Shown here: positions 15,485 through 24,901 of the stretch, piece after piece | Numbering within the stretch: the first letter of the stretch is position 1 | Layout of the letters: every line of letters begins with the position of its first letter | Assembly: GCF_029223865.1 (NCBI RefSeq) | Contig: NZ_CP119520.1 | Span: 4,774,001 to 4,838,000 of the forward strand | Source: Telluria mixta | Lineage (GTDB): Bacteria; Pseudomonadota; Gammaproteobacteria; Burkholderiales; Burkholderiaceae_D | Direction: 5' to 3' | DNA length: 64,000 bases | Program-made: the position numbers and the translations under genes | Notes under the pieces: model-generated | Database searches by the model: none | Seen by the model: the letters and a program-made list of their open reading frames with translations, nothing else | What the model was told of the DNA's origin: nothing

Positions 15485-16560
15485 ACAAAAAATTCTCGCC
15501 CGCGCGCCAGAGTGCATTCGACGCCCGTTTCGACGCCCAGAAGATCGCCTTCGGCCCCGTCGTGTTCCAGTGCGTGCGCTACGCCTGGAAGCGCGGCATC
15601 CTGCAGGCGGTGGCCGATGCGGGCGACGCGGGCCGTTCCACCGCCGAGCTCAAGGCGGTGGGCGGCTGGAGCGAGTATGTGCTGAAGGTCGTGCTGGAGA
15701 CGTGCCTGTCCGCGGGCGTCGTGTACCTGGAGGAGGGCCGCTGGGTGCTCGACAAGGCCGGCTTCGTCGTCCTCACCGACCCGATCACCCAGGTCAACAT
15801 CGACTTCAACCACGACGTCTGCTACCAGGCGCTGTTCGACCTGGAGCGCACGCTCGACGCCGAGCGGCCGCTCGGCCTGAAGGTGTTCGGCGACTGGTCC
15901 ACGGTGTACGAGGGCCTGGCGCAGCTGCCGGAGCCGGCGCGCACCAGCTGGTTTGCGTTCGACCACCATTATTCCGACGTGTCGTTCCCCGCGATCCTGC
16001 CCGACGTGTTCGCCACAAGACCGCGCAAGCTGATGGACATCGGCGCCAACACGGGCAAGTTCGCGCTTGCCGCGCTGGGGTTCGACGCGCACGTCGAGCT
16101 GCATGCCGTCGACCTGCCGGGCCAGCTTGCGGTCCTCGACGGCAACCTCGCCGCGGCCGGCCTGCGCGAACGCGCCGTGCTGCATCCGACCGACATGCTG
16201 GACGACGCGGCGGCGCTGCCGGGCGGCATGGACCTTATCTGGATGAGCCAATTCCTCAGCTGCTTTTCCGAGGACGCGATCGCCAGCATCTTCCGCCGCG
16301 TCGCGACCGCGCTGGCCCCGCGCGGCCAGGTGCTCGTGATGGACACGTTCTGGGACCGCCAGCGCTACGACATCGCATCCTACTGCCTGATCAACACGTC
16401 GCCGTACTTCAACAACCTCGCGAGCGGCAACAGCAAGGTCTACGAGAGCGGCGACTACATCCGCCTCGCGCGCGCCGCCGGGCTGGAACTGCAGACGGCG
16501 CGCGACGGTATCGGTTACTGCCACTCGCTGCTGCGCTTCGTCCGGGCGGAGAACGGCTGA
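15478..16560 (+). CDS. SAM-dependent O-methyltransferase (APE cluster)
   Basis: The 360-residue protein has a winged-helix-like N-terminus (dimerisation domain typical of small-molecule O-methyltransferases). AdoMet motif I LMDIGANTGKFAL lies near residue 184 and an acidic HAVDLPGQ follows. The C-terminal part GQVLVMDTFWDRQRYDIASY fits the family. It probably methylates the phenolic hydroxyl of the aryl head group. It overlaps the ligase gene by 7 bases, and its stop overlaps the next start. Confidence 0.82.
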   Translation: MLNKKFSPARQSAFDARFDAQKIAFGPVVFQCVRYAWKRGILQAVADAGDAGRSTAELKAVGGWSEYVLKVVLETCLSAGVVYLEEGRWVLDKAGFVVLTDPITQVNIDFNHDVCYQALFDLERTLDAERPLGLKVFGDWSTVYEGLAQLPEPARTSWFAFDHHYSDVSFPAILPDVFATRPRKLMDIGANTGKFALAALGFDAHVELHAVDLPGQLAVLDGNLAAAGLRERAVLHPTDMLDDAAALPGGMDLIWMSQFLSCFSEDAIASIFRRVATALAPRGQVLVMDTFWDRQRYDIASYCLINTSPYFNNLASGNSKVYESGDYIRLARAAGLELQTARDGIGYCHSLLRFVRAENG

Positions 16561-17300
16561 TGTTCCGACCCTGCGTCGTCATCCCCGTCTACAACCACGA
16601 GCACGCGATCGGCAACGTGCTCGCGCAGGTGCTCGCGCACGCGCTGCCCGTGATCCTCGTCGACGACGGCTGCTCGGCCGCCTGCGCCGCGGTGCTCGAC
16701 GAACTGGCCGCGGCCCATCCGGAGCGCGTCATGCTGGAGCGCCACGCCGTCAACCAGGGCAAGGGCGGCGCGGTGCTGACGGGTTTCGAACGCGCCGCAC
16801 GCGACGGGTACACGCACGTGCTGCAGGTCGACGCGGACGGCCAGCACAGTGTGGCCGACGTGCCGCGCTTCCTCGCCGCCGCGCGCGCCGCGCCGCGCGC
16901 CGTCGTCGCCGGCTGTCCGGTGTACGACGAATCGGTGCCGGCGCTGCGCCTGTATGCGCGCTACCTGACGCACGTCTGGGTGTGGATCAACACGCTGTCG
17001 CTCGCGATCCGCGATTCGATGTGCGGCTTCCGCGTCTATCCGGTCGCGCCCGTGCTGGCGCTGGCGCGCCGCCGCCGACTGGGCCTGCGCATGAACTTCG
17101 ATATCGAGATCCTCGTGCGGCTGTACTGGGACGGCCTGGCCATCGTCAACCTGCCCACGCGCGTGGGCTACCCGGAGGACGGCGTGTCGCACTTCAAGGC
17201 CTGGACGGATAATGTCCTGATCAGCCGCCTGCACATGACGCTGTTCTTCGGCATGCTGCCGCGCATTCCTTCGCTGCTGGTGCGGGCATGGCGCAGCTAG
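16560..17300 (+). CDS. family 2 glycosyltransferase (APE cluster)
   Basis: Starting at ATG 16560, where TGATG couples it to the methyltransferase, gives 246 residues. The GT2 fold is shown by CVVIPVYNHE at the N-terminus, VILVDDG, and the metal-binding VDADGQH near residue 96. A hydrophobic C-terminal stretch suggests membrane association, as in polyprenyl-phosphate mannosyltransferase-like enzymes. In APE loci it likely builds the sugar or lipid anchor that carries the pigment in the envelope. Confidence 0.85.
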   Translation: MFRPCVVIPVYNHEHAIGNVLAQVLAHALPVILVDDGCSAACAAVLDELAAAHPERVMLERHAVNQGKGGAVLTGFERAARDGYTHVLQVDADGQHSVADVPRFLAAARAAPRAVVAGCPVYDESVPALRLYARYLTHVWVWINTLSLAIRDSMCGFRVYPVAPVLALARRRRLGLRMNFDIEILVRLYWDGLAIVNLPTRVGYPEDGVSHFKAWTDNVLISRLHMTLFFGMLPRIPSLLVRAWRS

Positions 17301-18241
17301 GCACGTCCGCCGCCGACGCGCGCCACTGGGCCGCCATCAACGAGGCGACCTGCGTGGCCGGCATGCGCCTGCTGTTCTGGGTCTGCCGCACGTTCGGCCG
17401 CTGGCCGTTCCGCGTCGTGCTGTACCCGGTGCTGCTGTGGTACGTGGCGACCCAGCCGCGTGCCCGGCGCGCGTCCGCCGCCTACCTGGCGCGCGTGGGC
17501 CAGCCCGCCGGCGTGACGGGCGTGCTGCGCCACTTCGGCGCGTTCGCCGAAGCGATCCTCGACAAGATGCTGCTGTGGGGCGGCGGGTTCGACTTCGACC
17601 GGGTACGCCTGCACGGCGCCGAGCCGCTGATCGAGGCGTCGCGCCAGGGACGCGGCGCGCTGCTCGTGTGCGCGCACCTGGGCAACCTCGACCTGTGCCG
17701 CGCGCTGTCGCTGCGCACACAAGGCCTGCGCGTGACGGTGCTCGTGCACACGAAGCACGCGCAGGCGTTCAACGACGTGCTGGCGCAGCTCGACCCGAAG
17801 AGCCGCCTGAACCTGATGCAGGTGACGGACATGGATGCGGCGATGGCGATGCAGCTGTCCGAGCGCATCGGACGGGGCGAATTCGTCGTCATCGCCGGCG
17901 ACCGTGTGCCCGTGTCGGCCAACCCGCGCGTGGCGCTCGCGCCTTTCCTCGGCCGCACGGCCGCGTTCCCGATCGGTCCGTACGTGATGGCCGCGGTGCT
18001 GGGCTGCCCGCTCGTCGCGATGTTTGCAACACGCACCGGCGGCGACTACGACGTACATTTCGAACCGCTGCGCGACAAGGTCGTGCTGCCGCGCGGCGCG
18101 CGTGCGCAGGCGCTGGCGGAACTGGTCGGCGTTTACGCGGCCCGCCTCGAGCACCATGCGCGCCGTGCGCCGCTCGAGTGGTTCAATTTCTATGACTTTT
18201 GGCATTTACCCGAAACGGATTCTCCCGATGCTGCTCAGTGA
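17288..18241 (+). CDS. LpxL/LpxM-like lipid acyltransferase (APE cluster)
   Basis: The 317-residue protein has an N-terminal membrane-associated segment and a catalytic HLGNLD (HX4D) near residue 134, in the setting LLVCAHLGNLDLCRALS typical of Kdo-lipid A lauroyl/myristoyl acyltransferases. It probably acylates a glycolipid carrier or transfers the aryl polyene acid to it, rather than taking part in lipid A synthesis. It is the second acyltransferase of the cluster. It overlaps the glycosyltransferase by 13 bases and the ammonia-lyase by 14. Confidence 0.85.
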   Translation: MAQLGTSAADARHWAAINEATCVAGMRLLFWVCRTFGRWPFRVVLYPVLLWYVATQPRARRASAAYLARVGQPAGVTGVLRHFGAFAEAILDKMLLWGGGFDFDRVRLHGAEPLIEASRQGRGALLVCAHLGNLDLCRALSLRTQGLRVTVLVHTKHAQAFNDVLAQLDPKSRLNLMQVTDMDAAMAMQLSERIGRGEFVVIAGDRVPVSANPRVALAPFLGRTAAFPIGPYVMAAVLGCPLVAMFATRTGGDYDVHFEPLRDKVVLPRGARAQALAELVGVYAARLEHHARRAPLEWFNFYDFWHLPETDSPDAAQ

Positions 18242-19787
18242 CATCAACACGCCCCGGCGCACCGTGCGCTTCGACCGCTCGCGCCTGACGCTGGACGACA
18301 TCGTCGACATCGCGCGCGGCACCGCCCGCCCGGCGCTGTCGGACGATCCCGCGTTCCGCGCCGCCATCGCGCGCGGCGCCGACTTCCTCGACCGCCTGCT
18401 GCGCGAGGATGGCGTCGTGTACGGCGTCACGACCGGCTACGGCGATTCGTGCACCGTCGAAGTGCCGCTCGCGCTCGTGCCGGAGCTGCCGCATCACCTG
18501 TATACGTACCATGGCTGCGGCCTCGGCGCCCCCCTGACGCCGCCGCAGGCACGTGCCGTGATGGGCGCGCGCCTCGCATCGCTGTCCAAAGGCTATTCCG
18601 GCGTCAGCGTCGAGCTGCTCGACCAGATCGTGCGCCTGTTCGACGCCGGGCTCGTGCCCGTGATCCCGAGCGAAGGCTCGGTCGGCGCCAGCGGCGACCT
18701 GACGCCGCTGTCGTATCTGGCCGCCGTGCTATGCGGCGAGCGCGAGGTGCTGCGCGCCGGCGAGGTCGTGCCGGCGGCGCAGGCGCTGCGCGACGCGGGC
18801 ATCGCACCGCTGCGCCTGCGCCCGAAGGAGGGGCTCGCGATCATGAACGGCACCGCCGTCATGACGGGCCTGGCCTGCCTCGCGTGGGACCGCGCCGCGT
18901 ACCTGACGCGTCTCGTCACGCGCATCACGGCGCTGGCCTCGTTTGCGCTCGACGGCAACGACCATCACTTCGACGAGACGCTGTTCGCGGTGAAGCCGCA
19001 CGCCGGCATGCAGGGCGTCGCCGCGTGGTTGCGCCAGGACCTGGAGTACGGCGGCCAGCTGGAACGCAACGGCAAGCGCCTGCAGGACCGCTACTCGATC
19101 CGCTGCGCGCCGCACGTGATCGGCGTGCTGGCCGACGCGCTGCCGTTCTTCCGCACCGCCATCGAGAATGAACTCAACAGTGCGAACGACAACCCGATCA
19201 TCGACGCCGAAGGCGAGCGCGTGCTGCACGGCGGCCACTTCTACGGCGGCCACATCGCCTTCGCCATGGACGGCATGAAGAACGCCGTCGCCAACCTGGC
19301 CGACCTGCTGGACCGCCAGATGGCGCTGCTCGTCGATGCGCGCTACAACGCCGGGCTGCCGGCGAACCTGTCCGGCATGCAGGGCGAACGGGCGCCGATC
19401 AACCACGGCCTGAAGGCGCTGCAGATCAGCGCCTCGGCATGGACGGCGGAAGCGCTCAAGCTGACGATGCCGGCGTCCGTGTTCTCGCGCTCGACCGAAT
19501 GCCACAACCAGGACAAGGTCAGCATGGGCACGATCGCCGCGCGCGACTGCCTGCGCGTGCTGGAACTGACCGAGCAGGTCGCGGCCGCGCTGCTGATCAC
19601 GGTGCGCCAGGGCGTCTGGCTGCGCCGGCGCGTCGATCCGGAGAAGATGCTGCCGGCACCGCTGGCGCGCATGGTCGACCTGCTGGGCCAGGACATCGTC
19701 CCCGTCACCGAGGACCGCCGCCTCGATCCGGAGCTGCACCTGCTGCTTGGCCGCATCCGCGACCAGGCCTGGAGCCTGTATGCGTAA
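18228..19787 (+). CDS. MIO-type aromatic amino-acid ammonia-lyase (HAL/PAL/TAL family, APE cluster)
   Basis: Starting at ATG 18228 gives 519 residues. The MIO prosthetic group forms from Ala154-Ser155-Gly156 in GSVGASGDLTPLSYLA. The catalytic Tyr66 is in YGVTTGYG, and NENN-type active-site residues appear in NELNSANDNP. The enzyme eliminates ammonia from an aromatic amino acid to give a cinnamate-type acid, the likely starter unit activated by the ligase at 13766. The ring-recognition position, His-Leu in a known tyrosine lyase and Phe-Leu in phenylalanine lyases, aligns by eye to Tyr94-His95. Substrate choice between Tyr, Phe and His therefore cannot be settled here. It overlaps both neighbours. 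Confidence 0.9.
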   Translation: MLLSDINTPRRTVRFDRSRLTLDDIVDIARGTARPALSDDPAFRAAIARGADFLDRLLREDGVVYGVTTGYGDSCTVEVPLALVPELPHHLYTYHGCGLGAPLTPPQARAVMGARLASLSKGYSGVSVELLDQIVRLFDAGLVPVIPSEGSVGASGDLTPLSYLAAVLCGEREVLRAGEVVPAAQALRDAGIAPLRLRPKEGLAIMNGTAVMTGLACLAWDRAAYLTRLVTRITALASFALDGNDHHFDETLFAVKPHAGMQGVAAWLRQDLEYGGQLERNGKRLQDRYSIRCAPHVIGVLADALPFFRTAIENELNSANDNPIIDAEGERVLHGGHFYGGHIAFAMDGMKNAVANLADLLDRQMALLVDARYNAGLPANLSGMQGERAPINHGLKALQISASAWTAEALKLTMPASVFSRSTECHNQDKVSMGTIAARDCLRVLELTEQVAAALLITVRQGVWLRRRVDPEKMLPAPLARMVDLLGQDIVPVTEDRRLDPELHLLLGRIRDQAWSLYA

Positions 19788-20214
19788 GGCGAAAACGCCG
19801 TCGCGCTGGAGCGCCGACGTCGAGATCCAGGTGCAGTTCTACGACCTCGATCCGATGGAAGTGGTCTGGCACGGCAACTACGTGAAATACCTCGAGGTGG
19901 CGCGCTGCGCGCTGCTCGACGCCATCGGCTACAACTATGCCGAGATGAAGGCGTCCGGCTACATGTGGCCCGTCATCGACATGAACCTGCGCTACGCGGC
20001 GCCCGCCACGTTCGGCCAGCGCCTGTCCGTGCGCGCCGAGATCGTCGAGTGGGAAAACCGCCTGCGCATCGACTACCTGGTCAGCGACGCCGCCACCGGC
20101 CGGCGCCTGAACCGCGCGTCGACGACGCAGGTCGCCGTCGACATCGCCAGCGGCGAGATGTGCTTCGTCTCGCCGCCCGTCCTGTTCCAGAAGCTGGGAG
20201 TGCAAGCACCATGA
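19780..20214 (+). CDS. YbgC-like thioesterase (APE cluster)
   Basis: Starting at ATG 19780, overlapping the lyase stop by 8 bases, gives 144 residues. The hotdog active site FYDLDPMEVVWHGNYVKYLE is the hallmark of 4HBT/YbgC thioesterases, with the catalytic Asp and the HGNY helix start. In APE synthesis a thioesterase can release the finished polyene acid from the ACP or clear stalled chains. It ends with ATGA overlapping the LolA-like gene. Confidence 0.88.
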   Translation: MRKAKTPSRWSADVEIQVQFYDLDPMEVVWHGNYVKYLEVARCALLDAIGYNYAEMKASGYMWPVIDMNLRYAAPATFGQRLSVRAEIVEWENRLRIDYLVSDAATGRRLNRASTTQVAVDIASGEMCFVSPPVLFQKLGVQAP

Positions 20215-20819
20215 ACTATCTACCCGCCGCCGGCCTGCTGCTGGCAGCGCTGCTGGGCGCGTCCGCGCACGCCGCCGCGCCCGTCGCGAAGATCCAGGCC
20301 ATGCTGGCGAAACCCGAGCAGCTGTGCGGCCGCTTCGAGCAGAGCAAGCAGCTGGCCGGCATGAAGAAGCCGCTGGCGTCGAGCGGGCGTTTCTGCGTCG
20401 TCGCCGGCAAGGGTGTCCTGTGGCGTACGCTGAAACCGTTCCCGAACACGCTGCGCCTGTCGCGCGACGAGATCGTGCAGCTGCAGGGCGACCGTGTGGC
20501 GATGCGCATGGAGGCGAGCCGCGAACCGACCGTCCGCATGATCAACGGCGTGCTGTTCTCGCTGCTGTCCGGCGACCTGGGCCAGCTCGACACGCTGTTC
20601 GAGGTCGACGGCACGGCGGGCGACGGCGCGTGGAAGGTGGCGCTGAAGGCCCGCAATCCGGCGCTGGCGCGCGCGATCGGCGCGATCTCGCTGGAAGGCG
20701 GCGCGTACGTGCGCACCATCCATATGGTGGAGGACAGCGGCGACCGCACCGACATCGTGTTCTCCGACATCAGGACCGGCCCCGGCGCCTTCCTGCCCGA
20801 AGAGGCGGCCCAGCTTTGA
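20211..20819 (+). CDS. LolA-like periplasmic lipid carrier (APE cluster)
   Basis: Starting at ATG 20211 gives 202 residues with an N-terminal signal peptide (hydrophobic core AGLLLAALLGASAHA, cleavage after AHA). The mature part, with RFEQSKQLAGMKKPLASSGRF and GVLWRTLKPFPNTLRL, resembles outer-membrane lipoprotein carrier proteins of the LolA fold. It would shuttle the hydrophobic aryl polyene lipid across the periplasm. It is encoded directly before the MMPL exporter, whose TTG start overlaps its stop. Confidence 0.8.
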   Translation: MNYLPAAGLLLAALLGASAHAAAPVAKIQAMLAKPEQLCGRFEQSKQLAGMKKPLASSGRFCVVAGKGVLWRTLKPFPNTLRLSRDEIVQLQGDRVAMRMEASREPTVRMINGVLFSLLSGDLGQLDTLFEVDGTAGDGAWKVALKARNPALARAIGAISLEGGAYVRTIHMVEDSGDRTDIVFSDIRTGPGAFLPEEAAQL

Positions 20820-23179
20820 TCACGCACCGCCGCCTGGCGTTCGCCTGGGCCCTCGTCGTGTGCCTGCTGGCCGGGCACAATGCCTGGCTGTGGCTGGGCA
20901 AGCGCGTCAATCCGGACACGGACATCCTCGCGCTGCTGCCGGCCGGCGAGCGCGACCCGGTGCTGCAGCGCTCGTTCACGCACATGGTCGACAGCGCCCA
21001 GCAGCGCGTCGTCGTGCTGGTCGGCGCCGAGACATGGCGCGACGCCGTGCGTGCCGCTGCGGCGTTCCAGGCCGTGCTGCGGCCGCACGCGGATCTGCTG
21101 AAGGAAGACGCGGGCGCCAACGCGCAGGCCGCGTGGCTGGACGGTTTCACGCCGCATGCGACCTTGCTGGTCGGCGCGGCGGACGAACGCGCGCTGCGCA
21201 CGCAGCCAGCACGCTACTGGACGGAGAACGCGCTGGCCCGTGCGTACGGTGCGTTCGGCGGGCCGAAGCTGGGCAGCTTCCGCGACGATCCGTTCGGCCT
21301 GTTCGCGAACTGGATGCAGGAACGGGCGGGCGAGACGCCCGTACGTCCCCGCGACGGCCATTTGTACGTGGGTGGGGAAGGGCGCGAATACGTGCTGGTG
21401 ACGTACACGCTGGCGCAGTCCGCGTTCGCGCTGTCCGCGCAGCGCCGCGCGGTGCCCCTGCTGGACGCGGCGGCGGCCGCCGCGCGCCGCGCCGTGCCGG
21501 CGGCCGAGGTGATCGAGGCCGGCGTCGTGCTGCATGCGGCCGCCGCGGGCAGCCAGGCCAGCAGCGAAGTCGAGACGATCGGCGTCGGCTCGATGGTCGG
21601 CATCGTCGTGCTGACGTGGCTGACGTTCCGTTCCGTGCGGCCGATCGGCGTGATCGTGCTGGCCATCGGCATCGGCTTCCTCGGCGCGCTGTCCGTGTGC
21701 TGGCTCCTGTTCGGCCGCATCCACCTGCTCACGCTGGTGTTCGGCGCGAGCCTGATCGGCGTCGCCCAGGACTACGGCCTGTATTTCCTGTGCCACCGGC
21801 TCGGCGCGGGGCCGCATGAGGATTCGGTACGCCTGCTGCGCCGCCTGCTGCCCGGCCTCGGCCTGACCCTGCTGGCCGCCGTGATCGGCTACATGGGGCT
21901 GGCGCTGACGCCGTTCCCGGGCCTGCGCCACATGGCCGTCTTTTCCGCGTTCGGCCTCGTGTTCGCGTGGCTCACCGTCGTGTGCTGGTTCCCGGCTTTG
22001 ATCGGGCCAGGGACGCTGCGGCGCGGCTGGCTCGCGCGCCGTTACCGCGCCCTCGTCGTGCGCTGGCCGCGCGTGTCGGCGCGCCCGAAAGTGCTGGCCG
22101 CGCTCGCGCTGCTGGCCGTGTTCGCCGCCGTCGGCTGCGCGCGCCTCGGCACGGACGATGACATCCGCTCGCTGCAATCGTCGCCGCAGCACCTCGTGCG
22201 CGACCAGATCAAGCTGGGCCGCCTGCTGGACGCGCCCACGCCCGTCCAGTACTACCTCGTGCGCGGCGCATCGGACGAACAGGTGCTGCAGCGCGAGGAA
22301 GCGCTCAAGCGCCGCCTCGACCCGCTCGTCGCGCGGGGCGACATCACCGGCTGGCAGGCGCTGTCGAACTGGGTGCCCTCCGCGCGCACGCAGGCCGAGC
22401 GGCTGGCGCTGCTGGATGCGACCGTGCTCGCACCGGACGGCCCGCTGGCCGCGCTGGCGCAGACGCTCGGCGAGGACCGCGACTGGGTCGCGGCCACGCG
22501 CGCGCACCTGCGCGACCGCGCGAAGCCCTTGAGCGCGGAGGCCTTCCTGCGCACGCCGGCCAGCGAACCGTGGCGCCACCTGTGGCTGGGCAAGGTGGAC
22601 GGCGTCCACGCCAGCATCGTCGCGCTGCGCGGCATGCGCTATGCGGCCATCCCCGCGCTGAGCCGCGCGGCCGACGAGCTGGAAGGCGTGCAATGGGTCG
22701 ACAAGGTCGGCGGCATCTCGGCCGTGCTGGGCCGCTACCGCGCCGTCATGGGCGCCGTCGTGCTCGGGGCCTATGCGCTCGTGTTCCTGGCGCTGCTGCC
22801 GCGCTACCGGGGCCGTACCTGGCGTGTGCTGGCGCCGACGGCCGCCGCCAGCGTGCTCACCCTGGCCATCCTGGGCTTGACCGGCCAGCACCTGCAGCTG
22901 TTCCACGTGCTGGCGCTGATGCTGCTGCTGGGCGTGGGCGTCGACTACGGCATCTTCATGCAGGAAGATCCGCAGCGCGGCGACGACGCGCCGTGGCTCG
23001 CCGTCGGCCTGTCCGCCGCCAGCACGCTGCTGTCGTTCGGCCTGCTGGCGCTGTCCGGCACGCCGGCGCTGCGCGCGTTCGGCCTCACCATGCTGCTCGG
23101 GACGGCGTTCGTCTGGCTGGCCGCCCCCTGTTTCACCATCACCGCGAAGGAGCGCCATGAAGCGACCGTCACTGCCTGA
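20816..23179 (+). CDS. MMPL/RND-family lipid exporter (APE cluster)
   Basis: Starting at TTG 20816, which overlaps the upstream TGA, gives 787 residues. The layout is one N-terminal helix, a large periplasmic loop to about residue 240, five helices, a second loop, and five more helices (LGAYALVFLALL to AAPCFTITA). That is the duplicated RND/MMPL pattern with about 12 helices. Gly-Asp-Tyr-like residues GVAQDYGLYF and GVGVDYGIFM occupy equivalent positions in each half and match the proton-relay motif of MMPL proteins. It likely extrudes the lipid-linked pigment to the periplasm. Confidence 0.85.
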   Translation: MITHRRLAFAWALVVCLLAGHNAWLWLGKRVNPDTDILALLPAGERDPVLQRSFTHMVDSAQQRVVVLVGAETWRDAVRAAAAFQAVLRPHADLLKEDAGANAQAAWLDGFTPHATLLVGAADERALRTQPARYWTENALARAYGAFGGPKLGSFRDDPFGLFANWMQERAGETPVRPRDGHLYVGGEGREYVLVTYTLAQSAFALSAQRRAVPLLDAAAAAARRAVPAAEVIEAGVVLHAAAAGSQASSEVETIGVGSMVGIVVLTWLTFRSVRPIGVIVLAIGIGFLGALSVCWLLFGRIHLLTLVFGASLIGVAQDYGLYFLCHRLGAGPHEDSVRLLRRLLPGLGLTLLAAVIGYMGLALTPFPGLRHMAVFSAFGLVFAWLTVVCWFPALIGPGTLRRGWLARRYRALVVRWPRVSARPKVLAALALLAVFAAVGCARLGTDDDIRSLQSSPQHLVRDQIKLGRLLDAPTPVQYYLVRGASDEQVLQREEALKRRLDPLVARGDITGWQALSNWVPSARTQAERLALLDATVLAPDGPLAALAQTLGEDRDWVAATRAHLRDRAKPLSAEAFLRTPASEPWRHLWLGKVDGVHASIVALRGMRYAAIPALSRAADELEGVQWVDKVGGISAVLGRYRAVMGAVVLGAYALVFLALLPRYRGRTWRVLAPTAAASVLTLAILGLTGQHLQLFHVLALMLLLGVGVDYGIFMQEDPQRGDDAPWLAVGLSAASTLLSFGLLALSGTPALRAFGLTMLLGTAFVWLAAPCFTITAKERHEATVTA

Positions 23180-23711
23180 CCTGGGCGCGGGCCTCGTCGC
23201 CGCGCTGCTGCTGGCCGGCTGCGCCCGCACGCCGGAAGCGCCGGCGCGCCTGGGCCTGCGCTTGCCGCCCGCCGCGCTGGGCACCGCGATCAGCGTGCAG
23301 CAGCACCTCACCGTCGAACGGCCCGGCGGCACGAACGACCTCGACGTCGCGCTCGAAGTGGATGCCGCGCACGTGGGCCTCGTCGGCCTCGCGTTCGGCC
23401 AGCGCGTGCTGAGCCTCGACTACGACGGCAGCGCGCTGAAGGAATGGCGCCACGCGATGCTGCCGGCCCAGGTGCGCGCGGCCGATGTGCTGGAAGACCT
23501 GCAACTGACGTTGTGGCCTGTCGAGTCGATCGCGCAGGCGCTGCCCGCCGGCTGGCGCATCGAAGACCAGGGACTGACGCGCACCCTGCGCCGCGACGGC
23601 GAGGTGATCGCGACGATCACGTATGGCGGCATGCCGCGCTGGCAGGGCCGGGCGGTGCTCGACAACGTGCGCTACCACTACCGGCTGACCATCGAGTCGG
23701 CTTCCGAATGA
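23157..23711 (+). CDS. DUF3261-type lipoprotein (APE cluster)
   Basis: The 184-residue protein has a lipoprotein signal peptide with lipobox LLAGC (Cys near residue 22). The body, with VLSLDYDGSALKEWRHAMLPAQVRA and the C-terminal PRWQGRAVLDNVRYHYRLTIES, resembles DUF3261 lipoproteins characteristic of APE loci. It is probably an outer-membrane acceptor working with the LolA-like carrier. It overlaps the exporter by 23 bases. Confidence 0.8.
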   Translation: MKRPSLPDLGAGLVAALLLAGCARTPEAPARLGLRLPPAALGTAISVQQHLTVERPGGTNDLDVALEVDAAHVGLVGLAFGQRVLSLDYDGSALKEWRHAMLPAQVRAADVLEDLQLTLWPVESIAQALPAGWRIEDQGLTRTLRRDGEVIATITYGGMPRWQGRAVLDNVRYHYRLTIESASE

Positions 23712-24901
23712 GGTCCACCATGCTGTACCTGAACGATTGCGCGCTGTTGTGCGCACTGGGCGACGAGCGCGGCACGATCGCGCGGCGCCTGCTCGACGAT
23801 GCGGAGGGCGGCCTCGCGGTCTCCGATGCCTGCTCGCCCGGCCGGCCGCTGCCGCTGGGCCGCGTGGACGCTGCGCTGCCCGCCGTGGATCACCTGCCGA
23901 TGGTGCTGCGCAGCCGGAACAACCAGCTCGCGCTGGCCGCACTGGCGCAAATCCGGCCGGCCGTCGACGCGGCTATCGCCCGCTATGGCGCGGACCGCGT
24001 CGGCGTCGTCGTCGGCACCAGCACGTCGGGCGTGGCCGCCACCGAGGCAGCGCTGGCGGCGCGGGCACGCACGGGCGCGCTGCCGGACGGTTTTCACTAC
24101 GGCCAGCAGGAGATGGGATCGCCGGCCGCGCTGCTGGCGCGCGAGCTGGACGTCGGCGGACCGGCCTACGTTCATTCGAGCGCCTGCTCGTCGAGCGCCA
24201 AGGCGCTGGCCAGCGCGGCGCGCCTGATCCGCATGGGCTTGTGCGACGCGGTCGTCACGGGCGGCGTCGACACGCTGTGCGGGTTCACGGTCGCCGGCTT
24301 TTCCGCCCTCGAATCCGTCAGTGCCGCACGCTGCAATCCGCTGTCCGCCGCGCGCAACGGCATCAACCTGGGCGAGGGCGCGGCGCTGTTCCTCATGTCG
24401 CGCGAGCCGGCCGCCGTGGCGCTGTGCGGCTGGGGCGAATCGTCCGACGGCCACCACATGTCGGCACCGGATCCGGCCGGCGCCGGCGCACGCCTGGCGA
24501 TGCGCGAGGCGCTGCGCCGCGCGGGCATCGAACCGGGCGACGTCGACTACATCAACCTGCACGGCACCGCGACCGTCCAGAACGATGCGATGGAATCGCA
24601 CGCCGTGGCCGACCTGTTCGGCACCGGCGTCGCCGTCAGTTCGACCAAGCCCTTTACCGGCCACACGCTGGGTGCGGCGGGCGCCGTCGAGGCGGCGTTC
24701 TGCTGGCTGGCGATGCAGGACGATAATCCGGCGGGCAAGCTGCCGCCGCACCTGTGGGACGGCGCGCAGGATCCGGCGCTGCCCGCGCTGAACGTCGTGC
24801 GTCCCGGTACGCGCCTGGGTCGGCCGCTGCGCTGGGCGCTCAGCAATTCGTTCGCGTTCGGCGGTTCCAACGCGACCCTCGTGTTCGGGAGGACGGATTG
24901 A
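23708..24901 (+). CDS. beta-ketoacyl-ACP synthase (APE cluster)
   Basis: Starting at ATG 23708 (ATGA overlap) gives 397 residues. The active-site Cys160 is in SSACSSSAKA, His285 in NLHGTATVQND, Lys314 and His319 in STKPFTGHTLGAAGA. This complete KAS I/II-type triad catalyses Claisen condensation with malonyl-ACP. With the chain-length factor at 11170 it can form the polyene-extending complex. An ATG at 23720 is an alternative start. Confidence 0.92.
   Translation: MRSTMLYLNDCALLCALGDERGTIARRLLDDAEGGLAVSDACSPGRPLPLGRVDAALPAVDHLPMVLRSRNNQLALAALAQIRPAVDAAIARYGADRVGVVVGTSTSGVAATEAALAARARTGALPDGFHYGQQEMGSPAALLARELDVGGPAYVHSSACSSSAKALASAARLIRMGLCDAVVTGGVDTLCGFTVAGFSALESVSAARCNPLSAARNGINLGEGAALFLMSREPAAVALCGWGESSDGHHMSAPDPAGAGARLAMREALRRAGIEPGDVDYINLHGTATVQNDAMESHAVADLFGTGVAVSSTKPFTGHTLGAAGAVEAAFCWLAMQDDNPAGKLPPHLWDGAQDPALPALNVVRPGTRLGRPLRWALSNSFAFGGSNATLVFGRTD

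Noticed and set aside
20216..23332. A 1038-codon minus-strand open frame across the LolA-like, exporter and lipoprotein genes
   Set aside because: High GC keeps stop codons out of the opposite strand. The translation is low-complexity Arg/Gln/His/Ala sequence without any domain, and the plus-strand genes are clearly real.
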